Shown here: piece after piece, positions 5,856 to 11,176 of the stretch
How the letters are laid out: the number at the start of each line of letters is the position of its first letter
Position numbering within the stretch: the first letter of the stretch is position 1
From: VFJJ01 sp031362415
Lineage (GTDB): Bacteria > Actinomycetota > Acidimicrobiia > IMCC26256 > VFJJ01
Direction of reading: 5' to 3'
Length of the DNA: 11,176 bases
NCBI GenBank assembly: GCA_031362415.1
Contig: JANLSK010000111.1
Location: forward strand, 1-11,176
Position numbers and translations under genes: made by a program
Notes under the pieces: model-generated
What the model saw: only the letters and a program-made list of their open reading frames with translations
The model's database searches: none
What the model was told of the DNA's origin: nothing

Positions 5856-7214
5856 ATGGAACGACGGATCATCGGGTTGGAGAACGAGTACGGGGTCACC
5901 TGCACGCTCCGCGGCCAGCGCCGCCTGAGTCCCGACGAGGTGGCTCGCTACCTATTCCGACGGGTGGTGTCGTGGGGTCGCTCGTCGAACGTCTTCCTCG
6001 AGAACGGTGCGCGGCTGTACCTCGATGTCGGGAGTCATCCCGAGTACGCAACACCTGAATGCGACTCGGTGCTCGACGCGGTGATCCACGACAAGGCCGG
6101 GGAGCGAATTCTCGAACGGTTGCTGGCCAGCGCCGAGCAGCGGCTGCGCGAGGAGGGCATCCGGGGCGAGATCTACCTGTTCAAGAACAACACCGACTCG
6201 GCCGGGAACTCCTACGGGTGCCACGAGAACTATCTCGTCGAGCGCGATGGCGACTTCACGAAATTCACCGACGTGCTCATCCCGTTCTTCGTGTCGCGCC
6301 AGATCTACGCCGGCGCCGGCAAGCTGTTGCAGACGGCGCGTGGCGCGCTGTACTCGGTGAGCCAGCGGGCCGAGCACATCTGGGAGGGCGTCTCGTCGGC
6401 GACCACCAGGAGCCGGCCCATCATCAACACCCGCGACGAGCCGCACGCCGATGCCGAGCGCTACCGCCGGCTCCACGTGATCGTGGGCGACTCCAACATG
6501 AGCGAGCACACGACGTTCCTCAAGCTCGGTGCCACGTCGATCGTCCTCCGGATGCTCGAGGAGTCGAAGGGATCATGGCGTGACATGACCCTCGAGAACT
6601 CGATCAGGGCCATTCGCGAGATCAGCCACGACATGACCTGCAAACGCAAGGTGCGCCTGGCGAACGGTCGCGAGCTCTCGGGCTTCGAGATCCAGTCGGA
6701 GTACCTCGAGCGAGCCAAGAAGTTCGCCGACCGCAAGGGTCTCAGCGAACACGAGACCCGGGCGTTGGCCATGTGGGAGCGGGCGATGACCGCGCTCGAG
6801 ACCGATCCTCTCGAGATGGGCCGTGAGATCGACTGGGTGATCAAGTACCACCTGATCGAGCAGTACCGGGCCAAGCACGGCCTGGCGCTCACCCACCCCA
6901 AGGTCGCGCTCCTCGACCTCGCCTATCACGACATCGATCGCAACCGGTCGCTCTATTACCTGCTCGAGCGCAAGGGCGTCGTGGAGCGGATCACCACCGA
7001 CGAGGCGATCGAGGATGCCGTCTACAACCCGCCGCAGACGACCCGGGCCAAGCTGCGAGGCGAGTTCATCAAGAAGGCCAAGGCGAAGAAGCGCGACTAC
7101 ACGGTCGACTGGGTGCACCTCAAGCTCAACGATCAGGCCCAGCGGACGCTGCTGTGCAAGGACCCGTTCAAGTTCCAGGACGAGCGGGTCGAGCGCCTGA
7201 TCGCCTCGCTCTGA
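5856..7214 (+). CDS. pafA: PafA, Pup-protein ligase
   Basis: PafA phosphorylates the C-terminal Glu of deamidated Pup with ATP and joins it to a substrate lysine. It is a paralogue of Dop in the glutamine-synthetase-like fold. At 452 residues it equals the mycobacterial enzyme. Visible blocks: IIGLENEYGVTC with metal-binding Glu9 and Glu11, LSPDEVARYLFRRVVSWGRS, LYLDVGSHPEYATPE with the catalytic Asp57, IYLFKNNTDSAGNSYGCHEN, SQRAEHIWEGVSSATTRSR, NTRDEPHADAERYRRLHV, TVDWVHLKLNDQAQRT and the end RVERLIASL. The Dop-specific loop is absent, which separates it from the gene at 309. The ATG gives the canonical N-terminus; an upstream GTG at 5787 adds non-conserved residues. pafB follows after 21 nt, so pafABC is probably one operon. 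Confidence 0.98.
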   Translation: MERRIIGLENEYGVTCTLRGQRRLSPDEVARYLFRRVVSWGRSSNVFLENGARLYLDVGSHPEYATPECDSVLDAVIHDKAGERILERLLASAEQRLREEGIRGEIYLFKNNTDSAGNSYGCHENYLVERDGDFTKFTDVLIPFFVSRQIYAGAGKLLQTARGALYSVSQRAEHIWEGVSSATTRSRPIINTRDEPHADAERYRRLHVIVGDSNMSEHTTFLKLGATSIVLRMLEESKGSWRDMTLENSIRAIREISHDMTCKRKVRLANGRELSGFEIQSEYLERAKKFADRKGLSEHETRALAMWERAMTALETDPLEMGREIDWVIKYHLIEQYRAKHGLALTHPKVALLDLAYHDIDRNRSLYYLLERKGVVERITTDEAIEDAVYNPPQTTRAKLRGEFIKKAKAKKRDYTVDWVHLKLNDQAQRTLLCKDPFKFQDERVERLIASL

Positions 7215-7235
7215 GCTCGATCGCTGCTTGATCCG

Positions 7236-8177
7236 ATGGCCATCGACCGCTTCGAGCGCCTCACCAACCTGGTCGCGGTCATGCTCGCGACGCCTCGCCC
7301 GCTCACGCTCGACGAGGTGACCGAGCGGGTGCCGGGCTACCCCGAAACGCTCGAGTCGCGGCGGCGGCAGTTCGAGCGCGACAAGGAGACACTGCGCGAG
7401 CTCGGGGTGCCGATCACGCTGATCGTGACCGACCAGCTCGGTGGAACGGGCGATGTCGCCTACCGGATCCTGCCCGGCGAGTACTACCTCCCCGACCTCG
7501 CGCTCACCGTCGATGAGCGGACGGCGCTCTCGGCCGCGGTGACGGCCGTGCACATCCAGGAAGGCCAAGGGCGCGAGGCCCTCTGGAAGCTCGGTGGTGG
7601 CGGCGACACCGACACCCCGAGACTCGGAGCCCTGCCGACCGTCGAGGCGTTGCCCCGGCTGTTCGAGGCCTATCGGCTGCGAGCCGTGGCGTCGTTCCGC
7701 TACCGCGGCGAGGATCGGCGGGTCGAGCCCTGGGCCATCGTGTTCCGACGGGGCCACTGGTACGCGATCGGTTTCGACCAGGTGCGGGGGGCTCGACGAT
7801 CGTTCAGAGCCGATCGCGTCGAAGGCGCTGTGGATGTCGGAGCGCCGGGGCACTTCGAGCGACCAGCCGACTTCGACCCCCAGACCGCGCTGCGCGACGA
7901 GCCCTGGAGCTACGGCGGCGACGCGGCGATCGAGGCCTTGGTGCTCATCGACGAGACCCACGCTCAGAGCATCGTGGCCCAGCTCGGGGAGGAGGCCGTC
8001 GTCGAGCGCCGAGCCGACGGTGTCGTGGTGCGTCTGGCCGTCACGAACCGGGACGCGTTCCGAAGCTTCGTGCTCGGGTTCCTCGACCGGGCCGAGGTGC
8101 TGGCCCCCGACGAGTTGCGCAACGACCTGGTCGAGTGGCTGCGAGTGCGCTCGGACCGTGCCGGGGGCCGAGCCTGA
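7236..8177 (+). CDS. pafB: PafB, WYL-domain transcription regulator
   Basis: PafB pairs with PafC to form the PafBC activator, which with RNA polymerase drives the RecA-independent DNA-damage response of actinobacteria. It is not needed for pupylation itself, although its operon includes pafA. The 313-residue product has an N-terminal winged helix-turn-helix (about 3-60: FERLTNLVAVMLATPRPLTL, then RRRQFERDKETLRELG). The WYL domain (about 140-200) includes EPWAIVFRRGHWYAIGFD and RRSFRADRV, and a C-terminal WCX-like segment ends at VEWLRVRSD. The signature WYL triplet reads WYA here (175-177), a tolerated variation. It lies 21 nt after pafA and its stop overlaps the pafC start. I see no Shine-Dalgarno before its ATG. 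Confidence 0.95.
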   Translation: MAIDRFERLTNLVAVMLATPRPLTLDEVTERVPGYPETLESRRRQFERDKETLRELGVPITLIVTDQLGGTGDVAYRILPGEYYLPDLALTVDERTALSAAVTAVHIQEGQGREALWKLGGGGDTDTPRLGALPTVEALPRLFEAYRLRAVASFRYRGEDRRVEPWAIVFRRGHWYAIGFDQVRGARRSFRADRVEGAVDVGAPGHFERPADFDPQTALRDEPWSYGGDAAIEALVLIDETHAQSIVAQLGEEAVVERRADGVVVRLAVTNRDAFRSFVLGFLDRAEVLAPDELRNDLVEWLRVRSDRAGGRA

Positions 8178-9133
8178 TGGTGGGCCGTCCGAACGCCTCT
8201 GAACGGCTCCGGCGCATGTTGGCCGTGGTGCCGTGGATCCTCGCCCATCCCGGGGTGACCATCGGCGATCTGGCCCGGCGGTTCGGGATTCCCGAGCGCG
8301 AGATCGAACGGGATCTCGAGATCCTGCCCATGTGCGGGCTGCCTCCCTACACGCCCGATCGGCTCATCGAGGTCGACCTCGTCGACGACCAGGTGCGGAT
8401 CCGGATGGCCGAATACCTCGATCGTCCGTTGCGGTTCACTGCGGCCGAGGGCTTCGCCATCTTGGCCGCCGGCCGGGCGTTGCTCGCGGTACCGGGGTCC
8501 GACGCCGAGGGGCCGCTGGTCGACGCGCTGGCCAAGCTGGCCCGGGTTCTGGGCCCTGTCGACGGTCTCACGGTCGAGATGGGCGCGGTTGGTGAGAGCG
8601 ACGACCTGATCACCACGTTGCAGGAGGCCGTGGCCGAGCGCCGAGCGCTCGAGATCGGCTACTACAGCTTCGGGCGTGACGTCGAGACGGTGCGCGTCGT
8701 CGACCCGTGGGCCGTCCATAGCGCTGGTGGCCAGTGGTACCTTGCTGCGTGGTGTCACCAGGCCGGCGACGAGCGGCTCTTCCGGCTCGATCGGATACGC
8801 AGCGTCCAACCCACGGGGGGCACGTTCCCCACCCCGAGCGCCGTTCCGGCAGCTGACACGTTCCGGGCCGGCCCCGACGATCCCCGGGTCGAGATGTTCC
8901 TCGGCCCGGACGATCATTGGGTCGTGGAGTCGTATCCGGTCATCGAGTCCGAGGCGCGGGCCGACGGTCGGGTCCGGGTCGTCTTGGCCGTGAGCGGTCA
9001 GGCCTGGTTCGAGCGTCTGGCCCTTCGGCTCGGGCCCGGCTCGGAGATCGTGGCGCCGGCCGAGATGATCGGCATCGCCCGTGCCGCCGCCACGAGGGTC
9101 CTCGCCCGCTACGGTGTCGAGGAGACGTCGTGA
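8177..9133 (+). CDS. pafC: PafC, WYL-domain transcription regulator
   Basis: PafC is the second subunit of PafBC. The 318-residue protein has an N-terminal helix-turn-helix (about 8-52: ERLRRMLAVVPWILAHPGVT, then IGDLARRFGIPEREIERDLE) and a WYL domain near 148-212 with DPWAVHSAGGQWYLAAWC (WYL at 187-189) and RLFRLDRI. A C-terminal WCX-like domain follows. The WYL domain is thought to sense a ligand, possibly single-stranded nucleic acid formed on DNA damage. The ATG overlaps the pafB stop in TGATG, a sign of translational coupling. A GTG further upstream at 8135 would extend the protein into pafB with unrelated residues and is rejected. PafB and PafC are separate here rather than fused, as in mycobacteria. 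Confidence 0.95.
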   Translation: MVGRPNASERLRRMLAVVPWILAHPGVTIGDLARRFGIPEREIERDLEILPMCGLPPYTPDRLIEVDLVDDQVRIRMAEYLDRPLRFTAAEGFAILAAGRALLAVPGSDAEGPLVDALAKLARVLGPVDGLTVEMGAVGESDDLITTLQEAVAERRALEIGYYSFGRDVETVRVVDPWAVHSAGGQWYLAAWCHQAGDERLFRLDRIRSVQPTGGTFPTPSAVPAADTFRAGPDDPRVEMFLGPDDHWVVESYPVIESEARADGRVRVVLAVSGQAWFERLALRLGPGSEIVAPAEMIGIARAAATRVLARYGVEETS

Positions 9134-9176
9134 CGGTCCACCCGCTCAAGGGCGGCCGAGCAATGTTCGATACCCA

Positions 9177-9200
9177 GGTGCAGGCACGTTTCGCTGCACC
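9177..9200. terminator. Stem-loop between pafC and lepB
   Basis: GGTGCAG (9177-9183) and CTGCACC (9194-9200) are perfect inverted repeats separated by a 10-nt loop, 43 nt after the pafC stop and 20 nt before the lepB start. No T-tract follows. It may be a weak terminator for pafABC or an operator or leader stem for lepB. Confidence 0.35.
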
Positions 9201-9220
9201 CGAGCCTGTCAGGATGATGT

Positions 9221-10084
9221 GTGAAGGCGAGCAAGCACGGCGAGCCCCGCGAGGGTGACAGCGATCTCACGGGGGATGCGCTCGACCATGCCGCCGGGCT
9301 CCGTGTGGAAGTTCGACCCGATCCTGCGTTCGACGTTCCCCCGCCGTGGTACGACGACTCCGTTGCGCCCACCAGAGCGGCGCTTGCGGTCCCGATCGGC
9401 GAGGCCGGGGCCGACGTCGCGCCTGATGTCGAGGGCCCGTCACGACGAGCGGCCCGGCAGGGTCTCGAGCTGATCATCCTCATCGGCGTGGCCGTGGCGA
9501 TCGCCCTGATCGTCAAGGCCTTCGTGGTCCAGGCGTTCTTCATCCCGTCGGAGTCGATGGTGCCCACGCTCAAGGTGCAGGACCGGGTGCTGGTGAACAA
9601 GTTGTCGTACCAGTTCGGTGATCCCGAGCGGGGCGACATCGTGGTGTTCGAGGCGCCACCCGGGCAGGCCACGAGCGAGATCAAGGATCTCATCAAACGG
9701 CTGATGGGCCTGCCGGGTGACGTCATCGAAGGGCGCGACGGCCACGTGTACATCAACGGCCAGCTGCTCGTGGAGCCGTACCTCGAGGACACGGTCGTTT
9801 CCAAGACGTTCGGTCCGTACTACGTTCCCGAAGCCGGCGACGTGATCGTGAAGATCAACGAGACGACCTTGGACGTCGACGGGCAGCAGATCGTGGCCCG
9901 CCTGCAGACACTCGACAGTCGGGTCGATGCCCAGAACCGGATCATCCACGACCACTACTACATGCTGGGTGACAACCGATTGAACTCCAAGGACTCCACC
10001 GAGTTCGGACCGGTCGATGGCGAGCTCTTCGTCGGACGAGCCTTCATTCGCGTCTGGCCCCTGGGCAGCTTCGGCCTCCTGTAG
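9221..10084 (+). CDS. lepB: Type I signal peptidase
   Basis: This membrane-anchored serine protease cuts signal peptides from exported proteins on the outer face of the membrane. The product has 287 residues. Residues 1-80 form a Pro/Asp/Ala-rich cytoplasmic segment, and one membrane helix follows at about 82-105 (LELIILIGVAVAIALIVKAF). Then come the catalytic Ser112 in PSESMVPTL, the GDIVVFEAP block (138-146), the general-base Lys159 in KRLMGLPGD, and GDNRLNSKDS (250-259). The stretch between the Lys box and GDNR is about 85 residues and includes GPYYVPEAGDVIVKI followed by a charged insert, longer than in minimal enzymes. I chose GTG 9221, preceded by AGGA at 9211-9214. In many actinobacteria tatA-tatC follow pafC; here lepB takes that place, still a protein-export gene. 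Confidence 0.93.
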   Translation: MKASKHGEPREGDSDLTGDALDHAAGLRVEVRPDPAFDVPPPWYDDSVAPTRAALAVPIGEAGADVAPDVEGPSRRAARQGLELIILIGVAVAIALIVKAFVVQAFFIPSESMVPTLKVQDRVLVNKLSYQFGDPERGDIVVFEAPPGQATSEIKDLIKRLMGLPGDVIEGRDGHVYINGQLLVEPYLEDTVVSKTFGPYYVPEAGDVIVKINETTLDVDGQQIVARLQTLDSRVDAQNRIIHDHYYMLGDNRLNSKDSTEFGPVDGELFVGRAFIRVWPLGSFGLL

Positions 10085-10141
10085 GTGTCCGAGCCCGGCC
10101 ACGAGCGTACGGATCCGATCACGCTCATGTGAACACTTCCC

Positions 10142-10172
10142 CAGAGCTGGGCACTGAATCTCTTCAGCTCTG
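10142..10172. terminator. Stem-loop after lepB
   Basis: CAGAGCTG (10142-10149) and CAGCTCTG (10165-10172) are perfect 8-bp inverted repeats around a 15-nt loop, 57 nt after the lepB stop. GTGAAAAGG follows instead of a T-tract. It is placed to end the lepB transcript but could also be an operator for the next gene. Confidence 0.4.
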
Positions 10173-10197
10173 TGAAAAGGCGAGTCAGGCCCGCCGA

Positions 10198-10203
10198 TAT
10201 GGT
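10198..10203 (+). promoter_or_regulatory. Possible -10 box of the thioesterase gene
   Basis: TATGGT matches TANNNT and lies 76 nt before the ATG at 10280, leaving a normal leader that ends in a strong GGAGGAG ribosome binding site. I see no clear -35 box, so the call is tentative. Confidence 0.3.
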
Positions 10204-10279
10204 GAGACCGACCACGTCACAGACGGCGGCACCGGTTCACATTGCGACACCGAGCACCATCCACGGAGGAGAACCTTCC

Positions 10280-11158
10280 ATGAGCAACGAGGCCTACGGC
10301 GACATCCGGCAGATGACGCCCGAGGAGCACTGGCGGCATTTCGAGAAGTCGTGGCAGGCGCTCGAGTCGTACACGTATCTCGGCAAGCGCACCCCGATCC
10401 TCGACATCGGCGTCGACGAGGGCGACGAGACCATGCCGCTGCGCCACGACATGCGGAACTCGACGGGGGGCATCACGGCCGGCCCGCTGTGCATCCTGGC
10501 CCCCGAGCCGTATTGGCGAGACGACGAGTGCGTCCCGGCGCCGGTCACCATGTCCTACGACATCCTCGACCCCGCCCATGACGTGAAGCGGCTCGCGGCG
10601 ATCCGCGAGGTCATCTCCGTTGGTCGCACGATGGGTTACAGCCGGTCCCGCGTGGTCGATGCCGACCATCCGGAGCGGGTCGTCGCCATCTCCACCGGCA
10701 GCGGCGCCAGCCTGGGCGACGTCCCCCCGGGCTTTTACCCCATCGACAATCCCGTGAACGACGTCGCCGACTCCCCCGATCTGCCCCCGCTGCGAGACGT
10801 GTTCGGCGTCGTCACGCGGCTCGACGGCGCGTTGGAGATCGAGAAGGTCACGCCGAAGATCGCATCGCCGCACTCGGCGCTGCATCAGGGCCCGATCAAC
10901 TTCGCGCTCGAAGCCGCGGCGATGGACGAGCTCGAGCGCGTCCTCGGGAGCGTCGACTTCCAGGTCGACCACTACACGGTGATGTTCGTCAAGCCCGGCT
11001 ACGCAGGCCCCTTCGTGGCCACCGCGACCGTCGTGAACCCCGCCGGTCCCCGCTACGGGGTGGAGATGACCATGCGCGACGAGGGCCACACCAGCCGGAT
11101 CATCGCCACCGCATCAGCCTCCTTCCACCGGGTCCCGCCCGCTCGCGCGGGCGCCTGA
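10280..11158 (+). CDS. Double-hotdog (PaaI-like) thioesterase family protein
   Basis: The product has 292 residues with no signal peptide or membrane helix. Two hotdog-like halves can be seen. The first (about 60-146) has STGGITAGPLCILAPEPYW and then TMGYSRSRVVDADHPERVVA with ISTGSGASL. The second (about 198-284) has SALHQGPINFALEAAAMDEL, then FVKPGYAGPFVATATVV and SRIIATASASFHRV, which matches the PaaI-type thioesterase pattern of a central helix followed by strands. The family hydrolyses acyl-CoA thioesters; the substrate cannot be read from sequence. Start: ATG 10280, with GGAGGAG (10265-10271) 8 nt upstream; a start at 10172 would add 36 non-conserved residues. It has its own leader and no functional link to the proteasome genes that I can see. 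The final 18 nt of the window hold nothing recognisable. Confidence 0.7.
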   Translation: MSNEAYGDIRQMTPEEHWRHFEKSWQALESYTYLGKRTPILDIGVDEGDETMPLRHDMRNSTGGITAGPLCILAPEPYWRDDECVPAPVTMSYDILDPAHDVKRLAAIREVISVGRTMGYSRSRVVDADHPERVVAISTGSGASLGDVPPGFYPIDNPVNDVADSPDLPPLRDVFGVVTRLDGALEIEKVTPKIASPHSALHQGPINFALEAAAMDELERVLGSVDFQVDHYTVMFVKPGYAGPFVATATVVNPAGPRYGVEMTMRDEGHTSRIIATASASFHRVPPARAGA

Positions 11159-11176
11159 TTTCGAGCAGTGTTCAGT

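Noticed and set aside
6573..7961. 462-codon open frame on the minus strand across pafA and pafB
   Set aside because: It is antisense to two well-supported genes, has no domain signature, and such mirror frames are expected in high-GC coding DNA.
9209..9230. TGTCAGGAT before lepB as a PafBC (RecA-NDp) promoter, consensus TTGTCRGTG-N6-TANNNT
   Set aside because: Only part of the upstream element matches and no TANNNT box lies at the required spacing. I found no good match ahead of any other gene start either.

Overview
The window is high-GC DNA with every recognisable gene on the + strand. It carries the bacterial proteasome/pupylation locus in the order dop - pup - prcB - prcA - [YCII/DGPF protein - ECF sigma factor] - pafA - pafB - pafC, followed by a type I signal peptidase gene (lepB) and a double-hotdog thioesterase-like gene. 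A Pup-proteasome system, separate PafB and PafC, and apparently leaderless promoters of the TANNNT type point to Actinomycetota. Two features differ from the familiar Mycobacterium and Streptomyces layout: lepB rather than tatA-tatC follows pafC, and an ECF pair sits between prcA and pafA. A deep-branching class such as Acidimicrobiia would fit, but that is an inference.

Layout. Positions 1-308 hold at most the unverified 3' tail of an upstream gene, two back-to-back perfect hairpins (85-131 and 134-153), and the promoter of dop. Dop (309-1820) deamidates the C-terminal Gln of Pup (1951-2151, ending GGQ). PafA (5856-7214) then ligates the activated Pup to substrate lysines, and Dop can also remove it. 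PrcB (2251-3150, N-terminal Thr nucleophile after a 54-residue propeptide) and PrcA (3147-3833) form the 20S core. The ARC/Mpa ATPase that feeds it is not in the window; it may lie just upstream. A 13-bp stem-loop directly after prcA (3836-3865) probably ends that unit.

From 3834 to about 5700 lies a self-contained cassette: a candidate ECF-type promoter (4000-4026), a perfect inverted repeat (4038-4054), a DGPF-type YCII protein (4076-4426) and a sigma factor with a long C-terminal helical domain (4437-5693). This is the gene pair that defines the ECF42 group. PafA then starts from its own promoter and is followed closely by pafB and pafC, which encode the two WYL-domain subunits of the PafBC transcription activator of the actinobacterial DNA-damage response.

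The proteasome part is a known system. The points worth a second look are the ECF42 cassette inside the locus, the TANNNT boxes placed 9-10 nt before the ATG of dop, pup, prcB and pafA, the 23-bp perfect palindrome upstream of dop, and the similar palindromes ahead of pup and prcB. I saw no tRNA, rRNA, CRISPR array, insertion sequence or transposase.
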